64,000 nt of DNA from Citrus sinensis (GCF_022201045.2 NC_068556.1:3078001-3142000), one strand, 5' to 3'; shown: positions 1 through 8,512, numbered from the stretch's first letter. Translations and numbers: made by a program. The notes: generated by a model not told the origin, from the sequence alone.

Positions 1-132
1 TGCACACAAAAAAAAGTTAGACTCTTAATAGAAGATTTTGAAAATGTAAGAAATGATTTAGAAGAAATAAGTGATTTATCAGATTATGAAGGAAAAGAAG
101 TTTATATGGAAATAGAATCAAAAGATGAATAA
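1..132 (+). pseudogene. Coat protein C-terminal tail (partial), pararetrovirus
   Basis: The reading frame enters open at base 1 and stops at 130-132. It begins with a Cys followed by a short basic stretch and then an acidic tail rich in Glu and Asp. In caulimovirid coat proteins the CCHC zinc knuckle is followed by exactly this kind of acidic C-terminus, so the first Cys may be the last knuckle ligand; the knuckle itself is off the window. The next ORF starts inside this one (ATG at 125), giving an 8-base overlap typical of compact viral genomes. Identification rests on position and composition only. Confidence 0.55.
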
Positions 133-910
133 AAATAAAGAAGAAATTATAGAGAAAGAAGAAATTGAAATTGAAGAAAATAAAAGTGGACATAGTCTTG
201 TTGCCACTTTTAATAAGGAAAAATATAATAAACTTTTGAAAATAAATATGGAAAAACCAGAATATGGAATAATACATCGGCTTAGAGATATATTCAAAAG
301 AAAACGAATAGTATTGCATGAATACTATGAATAAGAAAAAGCTGTAACAATCACACAAGCTGAAGGAAATATTAGATTTAGTTTAATAAATAAAAAGTCC
401 ATAGATTTAGCATTAAGGAAAATAAAAAATGAATCAACAAAAGAAAAGATTCAATATGTATATCTGGCAGAAATTCCAATCCTAATAAAATCTCTTTTTA
501 AGGAAGGAATAGATAGTCTCATAGTCTTATCACTACATGACCAAAGATTTACTGATCCTAGTATAGGACATTTAGGAACAATAGAAGGAAATTTATGCTA
601 TACCAAATTATTATTTATCTGTCACCCTAGATATTGTGTGCACATAAAAGATAAAAATATAGATGAGACACTAAGTTTACACTTTAAACTATTAAAAAAG
701 AACCTAATGAAAGAAGGAAATAGATTAATGATAATACATTACTCTGCATTATATAGCTTTTGTAACTTAAATTACGGAGAAATATATGGAAATAAACCTT
801 ATATAGAAATAAATAAAGAATGTGAAGACATAACAACGTTTATAGAACCTACAATCCAAGACTACAAAATCCCTATAAGTTATGAATTAAGTATAGATGA
901 TAGAAAATAA
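125..910 (+). pseudogene. Movement protein, 30K superfamily (in-frame stop)
   Basis: This frame runs from ATG 125 to the stop at 908-910 with one internal TAA at 332-334. The middle carries the 30K movement-protein pattern: an 'LAEIPILIKSLF' segment near base 470, then 'LSLHDQRFTDP' and 'LGTIEGNLCY' around 525-600, followed by a long helical stretch. Such proteins enlarge plasmodesmata so that virus can pass between plant cells. It sits between the coat-protein tail (8-base overlap) and the protease region. The same frame stays open after 910 into the first protease-like domain, so movement protein and protease may once have been one product, or 908-910 may be a genuine terminator. The stop at 332 prevents a full-length product here. 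Confidence 0.82.
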
Positions 911-1423
911 TTTTTAGATACTAATAATGAAAACTCCATCATACCTATAAGCTTTGCAGGAAGAACTTTAGTTAGAGAAAGTTCATCTAGAAGATTAAGT
1001 ACCGATAAACAAATAGTGAAATCCATAACAACTAATAATGTAATAAAAATACTTGGACAATATTTTAATGGAATGGATTATACAACAAAAATACCTATAT
1101 TAGTAGACACTGGTACGAGTCATAATTATATGAATCACACTAAAAATAAAGGACTCTTGGTAAAAGAAAAAGAAATCCCGTATGAATATACTGATTTCAA
1201 TGGTAATAAACATATTTGTAAACAAGAAGTCAAAGTCCCTATAATTATAGAAGGATTTAGGATAATAGTATCTTGTTACATAGACTCCTTCATGACTACA
1301 GATCCAGAAAAACATATAGTACTAGGAAATAGCTTTTTAAATGATTTAGAATATTATAAAATTGAAAAGCATAAAATAACCCTACAAATAGAAGGACGAA
1401 AGATAATATGTGAAACATGTTAA
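911..1423 (+). pseudogene. First retropepsin-like aspartic protease domain of the pararetrovirus
   Basis: The frame is continuous with the movement-protein frame and open from 911 to TAA 1421-1423. After a Ser/Arg-rich linker comes a retropepsin-like fold signature: 'ILVDTGTSHNYM' (active-site DTG, near 1,100) and, about 70 residues later, 'IVLGNSFLNDL', the flap-distal 'LGN.F' block of caulimovirid and Ty3-type proteases. A second, better-placed protease domain follows in the next frame, so this is one of two tandem copies. Whether it is catalytic, a dimer partner for the second copy, or a structural domain cannot be told. The only start inside this open stretch near the domain is a GTG at 1,016; an upstream start through the movement-protein frame is equally likely. 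Confidence 0.7.
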
Positions 1424-3291
1424 AACAAGCTTATATAAAATACCCTATGGCCGTCTATATACAAATAAATATAACAGAAAAAGATATAGATACATGTGCC
1501 TTAATAGACACTGGTAGTGAAATAACAATTATGAAATCCTTTTTATCCAATCAATGGAAATCAAATGGAAAATTAAAAATTATTGGAATAACAGGAGATA
1601 AACAACGAGTAAATCAATCTTTACTAAATTTTGAAATATTATTAGGAAGTAAAATCGTACGTATTAATTAAATATTCCAATATAACCAAATGGATTGTGA
1701 TATACTCTTAGGAAATGATTTTATACAACAGTTCCAATATTATCAACAAACAACCTATAAGATCACCCTAAAAACACCTTGCAATCATATTTTTCGTATA
1801 CCTCGAGAATTTAAACCTTACAGAGTTCAGCCAGCTCAGCGTGGTGATAAGTTTATTTATGAAAAATATTATTTAATCCAAAAAGGACAAAGTTATAATA
1901 TACAATTAGAAACAATAAAGTCACAACTTGAACAAGTTTATAAAGATAACCCATTAGCATTATGGAAACCAGACCACCCTAGAGCACAAATAGAATTGAT
2001 TGAAAATAGGATAATAAGACTTAAACCTATGATGTACACCGAAGAAGACAGAGAAGAATTTAAAATCCAAATAAAAGAGTTATTAAATCTAAAATTAATT
2101 AGAACTAGTAATAGTCCACACAATAGCCCAGCCTTTATGGTTAGGAAAAGAGCAGAACAAGTAAGAGGAAAAGCAAGAATGGTAATAAATTATACGGAAC
2201 TAAATCAATATACAAAATTTGATGGATATTTCCTCCCAAATAAATAAGTATTAATAAATCTTGTAAAGAATAAAACATATTATTCAAAATTTAATTGTAA
2301 ATCAGGATTTTAGCAAATAAAAATGGAAAAACATAGTATTCCTTATACAGCTTTTAGCACCCTACAAGGACATTATGAATGGTTAGTAATGCCCTTTGGA
2401 CTAAAAAATGCCCCTCAAATTTTCCAAAGCCGAATGGATAAAATATTTAGAGATTATAAATATATCATAGTTTATGTTGATGATATATTAATTGCCTCAG
2501 AAACATTAGAAGACCATAGAAACCATTTAAAAGAATTTGTTAATGTATGTATTAGAGAAGGAATAGTGCTATCAGAAAGAAAAGCAGTCATAGAACACAA
2601 GAAAATAGAATTTTTAGGAATGATTCTTGATAAAAAAAAAGGAATAAGACTTCAGAGTCATATAGGCAGAAAGATTATAGAATTCCCAAATAAATTGGAA
2701 AATAAACAACAACTACAAAAATTTTTAGGATGTTTAAATTATGCAGAAGGATTTATAAAAGACTTAGCAAAAAAGAGAAATATACTTCAAAAATTATTAA
2801 GGAAAAATAATACTAGAGGATGGAGTGAAGAACATACGGAAACTGTAAAAAATCTAAAAGAAGAATGTAAAAACCTTCCAGCATTAAGAATACCAGAAGA
2901 AAATGATAAGTTAATAATACAAACTGATGCATCTGATTTATATTGGGGAGCAATACTTAAAACTGATATAAATGAAATATGTCGGTATACAAGTGGAACA
3001 TTTAATCAGGCTCAAGTTAATTACCTTGTTCATGAAAAAGAACTCCTTGGTATATATAAAGGAATAAAAAAGTTCTCATTATTCCTACTCCAAAAACAGT
3101 TTATTGTAGAAACAGATAATTTCCAAGTAAGTTCACTTATTAGTAGAATTTTACCAAATGAACCCCAATACAGGAGATTACATAGATGGCAAGCTTATTT
3201 ATCTTATTATAATTTTAAAATTATACATATAAAAGGAACTAACAATTTCCTTGCAGATTTTTTAAGCAGGAACATAGAATTTGGAGAATGA
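1417..3291 (+). pseudogene. Pol: aspartic protease, reverse transcriptase and RNase H (three in-frame stops)
   Basis: A single frame from ATG 1,417 (overlapping the previous ORF by 7 bases) to TGA 3,289-3,291, broken by stops at 1,669-1,671, 2,245-2,247 and 2,311-2,313. Domains in order: retropepsin ('ALIDTGSEITIM' near 1,500 and 'ILLGNDFIQQF' near 1,705), reverse transcriptase ('MPFGLKNAP' near 2,390, catalytic 'YVDDILIAS' near 2,475), and RNase H ('IIQTDASD' near 2,920, 'HEKELLGIYKGI' near 3,030, 'VETDNFQ' near 3,110, 'NNFLADFLSR' near 3,240). In the family this protein matures the polyprotein, copies pregenomic RNA to DNA and removes the RNA strand. Apart from the stops the frame is kept, with no frameshift seen, so decay has been by point substitution. 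It cannot give a full-length enzyme as it stands. Confidence 0.93.
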
Positions 3292-3362
3292 ATACAGAAG
3301 TAAATAAAACCATATCTGTAATAAATACATAAATACAAAACCTCAAAGCTGAAGCATTTAAC

Positions 3363-4277
3363 ATGCTCGATGTCATAAATTACGTGAAGGAAGCCGCAGA
3401 GGCTCATGCGAAGGGAATACATTTGTTGGAGTCGTATATAAACGACCTAACAAAAATGCTTTCAATAAACACTAGCCCAATAAATATAGGAAGCAGTAGT
3501 GGACCACTCCCACAACAAGAACCAGTCTCTAACCCATCATTTAGCCGAACCATATCCATAGAAATCGAATCACCAAAATCAACTTCTTCAAAAAAGTTCA
3601 TCAAAATAAACAATACTCCCTCAGAAGAAGAAAAACCTTCTCCTCTAGATCCAAGAGAAGAAGAGTATAAACAGTTTTCTACTTGGATATATTATACTTG
3701 TTCCCATAACAATACCATTTTTAAAGCCCCAGGAAAAAAAATATACCCCAGAATGATAGCCATAAAAGGATCAGATCCTCTCCTCGTTGGAAAAATAGCA
3801 AAATACGGATACCTAGATTTAGTATATCCAGACACAGACCTAAGAGAAATAGCCAGTTTAGATGAGTTATTAGTCAAAGAAGTTTCTAAATTTGCCCAAA
3901 AAAGATCCATATACCATCAAAATATTGAATACCAAGCATATTATATGATTTCAGTAGGACATATTTCAAAAAATTTCCAACTGGAAGTAGGAACTGAATA
4001 TACAAATGTTCCCCAAATAACCAGTACATGGATCAGAACTCGTAGAGCTCGAGGAATCAAAGCCATATGGAGTATTGCCAAGGACCTTTATAAAAGGAAT
4101 TATAGAATAATTATCCGTTTTCAAAATTACATCCTTGTTACTTCAGAAGATAGTCATACACCCTCAAACATCCTTTTGGCATTCATCAACGAAATAAGCA
4201 CCATGAGATTCCCAAGTAGTAGTGAAACTCTACAACAAGCTTATCAGCTCATGGAGAAAAAGATGCCCGACAGATAA
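3363..4277 (+). CDS. Pararetroviral ORF in transactivator/viroplasmin position, 304 aa
   Basis: An uninterrupted ORF that follows pol by about 70 bases and ends in the first unit of the promoter repeat. The first 40 residues look helical and amphipathic, residues 40-100 are Ser/Pro/Glu-rich and probably disordered, and residues 105-300 look like a compact alpha/beta domain rich in Tyr and Ile. The position (after RNase H, before the genomic promoter) is where cavemo-, solendo-, soymo- and caulimoviruses carry the translation transactivator/inclusion-body protein; florendoviruses have an unrelated ORF2 there. I do not see a motif that decides between these, so the functional name is inference. 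It is the longest unbroken viral ORF here, notable beside the stop-riddled pol. Confidence 0.6.
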   Translation: MLDVINYVKEAAEAHAKGIHLLESYINDLTKMLSINTSPINIGSSSGPLPQQEPVSNPSFSRTISIEIESPKSTSSKKFIKINNTPSEEEKPSPLDPREEEYKQFSTWIYYTCSHNNTIFKAPGKKIYPRMIAIKGSDPLLVGKIAKYGYLDLVYPDTDLREIASLDELLVKEVSKFAQKRSIYHQNIEYQAYYMISVGHISKNFQLEVGTEYTNVPQITSTWIRTRRARGIKAIWSIAKDLYKRNYRIIIRFQNYILVTSEDSHTPSNILLAFINEISTMRFPSSSETLQQAYQLMEKKMPDR

Positions 4278-4446
4278 AAGCTCGTGGCAGACATGATAAA
4301 AAGAAGATGCCCGAAAAATAAAAGCTAGTGGCAGACATGATAAAAAGAAGATGCCCGATAGATAGAAGCCTGTGACAGATAAGAAGAGACACATGGCTGG
4401 CAACAGAAAAAAGGAGAACTCGTGTCAAATATTTTAATAATGTCAA

Positions 4447-4466
4447 TGATGTAAGCAATGACGTTA
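4447..4466 (+). promoter_or_regulatory. as-1/ocs-like element, enhancer copy 1
   Basis: TGATGTAAGCAATGACGTTA aligns base for base in spacing with the 35S as-1 element of cauliflower mosaic virus: two TGA(C/T)G half-sites 12 bases apart. In plants such sites bind TGA-type bZIP factors and respond to salicylic acid and auxin. A further TGATGTAA and an ACGTCA-like half-site follow within 40 bases. Confidence 0.65.
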
Positions 4467-4666
4467 ATGTAGAAATGATGTAAGCACTAATGTCATAGAC
4501 CAATAATGTAAAAATCCCCGACAAAGATGCCCGACAGATAAAAGCTCGTGGCAGACATGATAAAAAGAAGATGCCCGACAGATAGAAGCCTGTGGCAGAT
4601 AAGAAGAGACACATGGCTGGCAACAGAAAAAAGGAGAACTCGTGTCAAATATTTTAATAATGCCAA

Positions 4667-4686
4667 TGATGTAAGCAATGACGTTA
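4667..4686 (+). promoter_or_regulatory. as-1/ocs-like element, enhancer copy 2
   Basis: The same 20-base TGATGTAAGCAATGACGTTA element recurs in the second enhancer copy, ending 57 bases before the TATA box. This is the usual distance of as-1 from the TATA box in caulimovirus genomic promoters. A second pair (TGATGTAA at 4,696 and ACGTCA near 4,710) follows. Confidence 0.65.
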
Positions 4687-4742
4687 ATGTAGAAATGATG
4701 TAAGCACTAACGTCATAGACCAATAATGTAAAACTTTTCTCT

Positions 4743-4750
4743 TATAAATA
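4743..4750 (+). promoter_or_regulatory. TATA box of the viral pregenomic RNA promoter
   Basis: TATAAATA preceded by a CT-rich run, placed directly after the duplicated enhancer and before a long non-coding leader. The start site would be expected about 30 bases downstream, near 4,775. Position between the last large ORF and the primer-binding site matches the genomic promoter of caulimovirids. Confidence 0.8.
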
Positions 4751-5173
4751 AGAAAAGAAAAAAATAAAGCGAGACCGATCTCGCAAACATTCCACATAAT
4801 TCAAAAACTCTCTCAATAATGAATCTCTAAACACCTATTGCTCAAACTCCTAAATCAGAACATCATCGATCAAAAAACAAACATCATCAGAGAAAAAGAA
4901 GAGAAACCTAAATCTATCTAATACTTCTTTACTAAAACGATCAAAATCCACACAGTAAAGCCATCTGAGTCCACAGATCTCGTTGAGGCAGGAGGCCGTT
5001 GAGGGAACAGGACAACCAGGCTGAAGGTCACTGGAAGGAGATCAGAAGAGAAAGAAGGAAAGATATTTTAGGTAATAATACTCAACTTTTATCTCTTGGT
5101 GGAGGTTGTTGATGGAATGATTTATGGAGGAAAAGCAAATTCTTAATCATGGAACAAACTTTTAATTTATAAC

Positions 5174-5542
5174 ATGAATCACAGATTTTATTTAGGAGAA
5201 TCTAAAAAATATATGATAAATCCAACTACAAAAATAACATATAATGAATACATGATGATAATAGATTTTAATTTTGGATCATTTAAACAGAGCTCGTATT
5301 TGTTTAGTAAACAAGAACTTGTTAGGACAGAAGACTTACTAGCAGTAGATTCACTTAAATTACCCCATGAAATAAAAAGAAAAATTATAAACGATATTGA
5401 AATAGATAACTTAAAACATAATATAATTATGTTAACAATAGAAGAAGGACTAGATATAGCAAAAGCCTATTTAGAGCAAAAAATTTATAAAGCTGAACCT
5501 TCATATATCTATGATTCAGATAACGGAGAATTTGAAATATAA
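5174..5542 (+). CDS. Uncharacterised 122-aa ORF inside the viral leader
   Basis: An intact ORF between the promoter and the primer-binding site, where most caulimovirids have only very short upstream ORFs. The product has mixed charge and ends in an acidic tail ('YDSDNGEFEI'). No signal peptide or membrane segment is visible, and I recognise no family. About 400 bases of CA-rich, apparently unstructured leader precede it and a hairpin follows 10 bases after its stop. Conservation of a start codon and a frame of this length in an otherwise decaying element suggests it was coding. It may be a counterpart of the small leader-proximal ORFs (such as soymovirus ORF Ib), which is inference. Confidence 0.6.
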   Translation: MNHRFYLGESKKYMINPTTKITYNEYMMIIDFNFGSFKQSSYLFSKQELVRTEDLLAVDSLKLPHEIKRKIINDIEIDNLKHNIIMLTIEEGLDIAKAYLEQKIYKAEPSYIYDSDNGEFEI

Positions 5543-5551
5543 CCTCAGAAG

Positions 5552-5660
5552 TATGAAAAGTATATCGGCTGAAAACCTCTTCGGGTTGCGGGCTACTGGT
5601 CCAAAGTGCTACTTTTGATAGTTGTACCTAGAGGTAAAACAACGCCACGTACTTTTCCAT
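5552..5660 (+). other. Predicted leader hairpin
   Basis: An outer stem pairs ATGAAAAGTA (5,553-5,562) with TACTTTTCCAT (5,650-5,660) with one bulged base, and an inner stem pairs ACCTCT (5,575-5,580) with AGAGGT (5,630-5,635). It lies just after the stop of the leader ORF. Caulimovirid leaders often have a stem after a short ORF that supports ribosome shunting; whether this hairpin does so is unknown, and the ORF before it is much longer than usual. Confidence 0.45.
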
Positions 5661-5751
5661 AAAAAATTAAAGTACATAAAAACATATTCATAAGACATAC
5701 TGGATATACACAGATCTGTTAATCATATATATATTAGTTTGTTAAATTAAT

Positions 5752-5811
5752 AATAAAATTTGTACTGCACTCTTAATTTAATTTTAAGCATTGAATTTTA
5801 TTGTAAATAAA
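5752..5811 (+). terminator. Candidate viral polyadenylation signals
   Basis: AATAAA occurs at 5,752-5,757 and at 5,806-5,811, with TTTGT-type and T-rich stretches nearby (5,820-5,880). They fall upstream of the primer-binding site and downstream of the promoter, the correct order for a terminally redundant pregenomic RNA. If used, the terminal repeat would be about 1 kb, longer than in cauliflower mosaic virus. Confidence 0.4.
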
Positions 5812-5897
5812 GTATAATATATCTGTGTTTTGTTGAGAATTTGTTATAAACCTGTAATTTTGTTTGTTTTGTTTTTTATACACGGTACACCCGAAAA

Positions 5898-5911
5898 TGG
5901 TATCAGAGCCA
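5898..5911 (+). promoter_or_regulatory. tRNA-Met primer-binding site of the pararetrovirus
   Basis: TGGTATCAGAGCCA is complementary to the 3' end of plant initiator tRNA-Met, the primer for minus-strand DNA synthesis in Caulimoviridae and the conventional base 1 of their genomes. It fixes the orientation (plus strand) and shows that the copy is permuted relative to the standard map. The first downstream ATG is 19 bases after it. Confidence 0.92.
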
Positions 5912-5929
5912 GTACACTAAAGATAAAAC

Positions 5930-6175
5930 ATGGATCCTATACAAGGAATAGTTAACAGTTTATATACACTAAAGGTATATAATAAAGAAGAAATAAAAAA
6001 TTTGATAAAAGCATTAAAAACTGATAAAAATAATATAAGAAATATAGAACTTGAATTAACCGAGGAACTTAGAGAAAGATTTATAGACACAACAGGTGGT
6101 GAAATTTTAATAGAAAAGAAAATGAAATTTATAGATAAACTTATAAACTTTTTAATATATTGGTATAAAACATAA
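5930..6175 (+). CDS. Small viral ORF just after the primer-binding site, 81 aa
   Basis: This is the first ORF after the primer site: a Lys/Glu-rich, mostly helical protein starting 'MDPIQGIVNSLYTL' and ending in an aromatic 'FLIYWYKT'. No family is recognised. Small ORFs in this place in caulimo- and soymoviruses include the aphid-transmission and virion-associated proteins, but nothing here proves equivalence. The next ORF starts 6 bases after its stop, as in compact polycistronic viral RNA. Confidence 0.5.
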   Translation: MDPIQGIVNSLYTLKVYNKEEIKNLIKALKTDKNNIRNIELELTEELRERFIDTTGGEILIEKKMKFIDKLINFLIYWYKT

Positions 6176-6180
6176 ACATT

Positions 6181-6471
6181 ATGAATCAGCAGGCTGTTAA
6201 TACAATACAAGGACTGGCAAGTTGTATAGATAATTTACTCTTAGGATGGGAAAATACAGTAAATGCATATATAAATTTGATAAACCAGAAAATAGATTTG
6301 TTAGAGGATGAAATGATAGGATTGATAAATTTAGGACCAAACATTTATTCCGAATTTATGGACTTATACGAATTTGATAATCATTTATTATTACTTAAAG
6401 AAATAAATAAAACTCTAGAAAGAGTAAAAAATAGATGTATAAGAGATGGAAGAAGACAAATGCATCCATAA
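6181..6471 (+). CDS. Second small viral ORF, 96 aa, possibly coiled-coil
   Basis: It follows the 81-aa ORF by 6 bases. The product is rich in Leu, Ile, Asn and Glu with heptad-like hydrophobic spacing over residues 25-85 and a basic end ('KNRCIRDGRRQ'). A short coiled-coil protein with a basic tail would fit a virion-associated/DNA-binding protein, but this is inference from composition. Downstream the viral sequence cannot be followed beyond about 6,540, so the coat-protein N-terminus that should come next is missing: the element is truncated here. Confidence 0.5.
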   Translation: MNQQAVNTIQGLASCIDNLLLGWENTVNAYINLINQKIDLLEDEMIGLINLGPNIYSEFMDLYEFDNHLLLLKEINKTLERVKNRCIRDGRRQMHP

Positions 6472-6635
6472 CTATAAAATTTAGAAATAGGTAAAATTAA
6501 AAGGATCCATATGAAATTAGCCAAGAAGAATAAAACAAAAATTGTAAGATACATTATATGTAACTTAGGGATTCCTTTAAATAATAATTAATTTGTGGCC
6601 ACAGAATATTATTATAATAATGGTAATAAAAAAAT

Positions 6636-6940
6636 AGGGGTGGGAAAAAAATCAGTTTTTACAAAAAAAAAAAAAATCGAATCAAACTAGTAATTCAGTT
6701 CGATTTAAGAAATTAACAAAGATTGATCGGTTCATTAAAAAATGAAAATAAAAAAAAATCACAAAACACAAAGAATTTTATGGTTTTAAAATAAAAGAAA
6801 AACGAACTAAACTGAGAACCAAATCACTTCGGTATGGCTCAGTTTAGTTTCGTTTATATATTTGAATTTAAATAAAAATTGATCATTTTGGTTCTATTCA
6901 GAACTGAACCATATCGAATTGATCAGTGCCCCACTTTAAT
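6636..6940. repeat. Possible hAT-type non-autonomous element
   Basis: The left end 'TAGGGGTGGG' and right end 'GCCCCACTTT' are imperfect inverted ends, and the interior has the alternating 'TTCGGT...GAACCAAAT' texture common to plant hAT-like MITEs. No clear target-site duplication was found, so the ends are approximate. Confidence 0.35.
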
Positions 6941-6962
6941 TAAAAGGTGTTTTCCTTTGAAA

Positions 6963-7390
6963 GGATTAAATATTAGAAACTTAAAAGATTAAGCGCTAGC
7001 AAAATGTCATTATAGTAGGGTTGATGCCAAGTTGTTATCTTGAAAAAAAAATAAAGCCAAAAAAAAATAAATGCTGAGTTTTTAAATCTCAAGTCTTATC
7101 CATTAGATGGGGAGCCTACTCGGTGGAATGTAGGAAGTTAATGCTGTTAATTGAATAATAATTAATTTGAGGCTTTAGAATTATTTTATTATAATAACAA
7201 CTGTAATCAAATGGTTTTTTTTTAAGGATTAAATATTAGTAAATAGAAAGACTAATTGTATTAGTAAATAATCTGTCATTAGTGGGGGTGATGCCGAGTT
7301 CAGAATAAAACAAGAAAACAAATGCTGAGTTTTTAAATCTTAACCATTTGATGTGGAGTTTACTTTGAGGAATGTAGGAATTTAATATTA
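6963..7390. repeat. Diverged direct tandem duplication, unit about 260 bp
   Basis: Both copies contain, in order, 'AAGGATTAAATATTAG', a GTCATTA...GGTGATGCC block, 'AAATGCTGAGTTTTTAAATC' and 'GAATGTAGGAA'. Copy 1 begins near 6,963 and copy 2 near 7,223. No coding content was seen. Confidence 0.6.
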
Positions 7391-8512
7391 TAAAAGGAAT
7401 TTGATTTTTTTTCCAAGTGTTTTTATTTTATTTTAGATTCAACATACTCATCTAAAATGATTTGGGAATGAAAATATAAATTTTAACCTTTTCTTCGTAT
7501 TATTTAAAGTTAGGGGGCCAAATTAAATTTTTTATTAGGGGAAAAATAAATTTTTAGTTGAAATAAAAAAAAAAGTTTCAGAATCAGATTGTCCTCGTTG
7601 CTCCCTATGTGACTCCGTCATTAAATATAAAGCATAAGTTTTTATTTGGACATGTAACCCAACGGTATTCATATATTGAGTCCAATTATCTTAGAACTGC
7701 TCTAAGGTAGAGCACCCATTCGTAACCATATAATTAAAGTTATAACGTATATTTTAGTATCTATCACTCTGCGTGTTTGACTATGATTCATGCTCTATCT
7801 TAGAACAGCTCCAAGATAATCATGGCCTCATATATTTGACATATATTTAGAGAATGAGTTTGATCTTCATAGGGTTTATTTTCTTTAAATAAAGATGAAT
7901 TTCTCCGTACATATTAAGTAGACCTCTGTGCTGCCTGTAATATAAATGTCTGAACGTAAAATCTCAAAAGATTTCAGATCGCACAGAACGGATTTTGAAA
8001 GAAAAAAAAAAAAAAAAGAGGAAACAACATTTAGATCCCACTACTACTGTTATGTTTTTTAGTCGAAGGTGGTGATGATACCTTGAGAAGCACGAAGGTA
8101 TATTTGGAATCTGCAGTAAACAAACATGCCAATCAACTATCGTTAGCGTTCTCCTCCAGAAGCAAACACTTCTTTCTGGGCTTTTCAGTTCCTTGACTGA
8201 ATGTTATTAACCAAAAGGAGCATGTGATTTTTCATATACTTGTTCGATGTATTTCCTTAGATCTCAACGAACCAACAGGCAAGGTGGTAATAGTGTTTCC
8301 CAACTTACAAAAATCTTTTGGGCTTAAATGGTTTTTATTTATCTATTCAGTCATCCAAGTTAGCAGGTAGAGTATTAAAGAATCCCCCCATATGGCATAT
8401 CTTGTAAAAGTAAAAAAAAAACACATTTTAACATTAATGCACAAAAGATGGTACGTTTCCATATGAAAACGATAAGAGAAATATTACTATTTTTATTTTT
8501 TATTTTATTTTT

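Larger units (their letters stand above)
4259..4733 (+). repeat. Tandem duplication of the viral promoter/enhancer block
   Basis: Two head-to-tail copies, 4,259-4,514 and 4,523-4,733, nearly identical over about 200 bases. Each starts with smaller direct repeats of about 45 bases beginning 'AAGATGCCCGACAGAT': three in copy 1, two in copy 2. Each ends with the as-1-like block and 'CAATAATGTAAAA'. The stop codon of the preceding ORF lies in the first small repeat. The arrangement duplicates the enhancer while leaving a single TATA box just after copy 2. Confidence 0.9.
1..6480 (+). mobile_element. Endogenous pararetrovirus (Caulimoviridae), partial genome, degraded
   Basis: A continuous run of viral genes on one strand: coat-protein tail, 30K movement protein, two DTG protease-like domains, RT with YVDD, RNase H, a 304-codon ORF, a TATA promoter, a leader, a plant tRNA-Met primer-binding site and two further ORFs. 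No LTRs and no integrase are seen; with a movement protein this marks a caulimovirid and not a retrotransposon. Because the primer site (genome position 1 by convention) lies at 5,898, the insertion is permuted or part of a concatemer. The order coat protein, movement protein, protease, RT, then a separate downstream ORF resembles what I recall of cavemo- and solendovirus layouts more than florendo- or petuviruses; that placement is inference. The left end is outside the window. The right junction is estimated at 6,480-6,600, where coding stops and AT-rich plant spacer begins. Four in-frame stops indicate an old, non-functional copy. Confidence 0.9.
6481..8512. other. AT-rich spacer with repeat relics
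   Basis: No gene is seen. It holds the virus-plant junction (about 6,480-6,600), a probable TIR element (about 6,636-6,940) and a diverged direct duplication (unit about 260 bases, from 6,963 and 7,223). The rest is low-complexity AT-rich DNA with many stop codons in all frames. Confidence 0.6.

Noticed and set aside
4249..4723. Two antisense open frames with repeated sequence in the viral promoter
   Set aside because: They arise from the tandem enhancer duplication read backwards; similarity to each other reflects the DNA repeat and not a protein.
5917..6210. Antisense open frame opposite the small viral ORFs
   Set aside because: Low-complexity Ile/Leu/Ser product caused by the Lys/Asn-rich sense strand.
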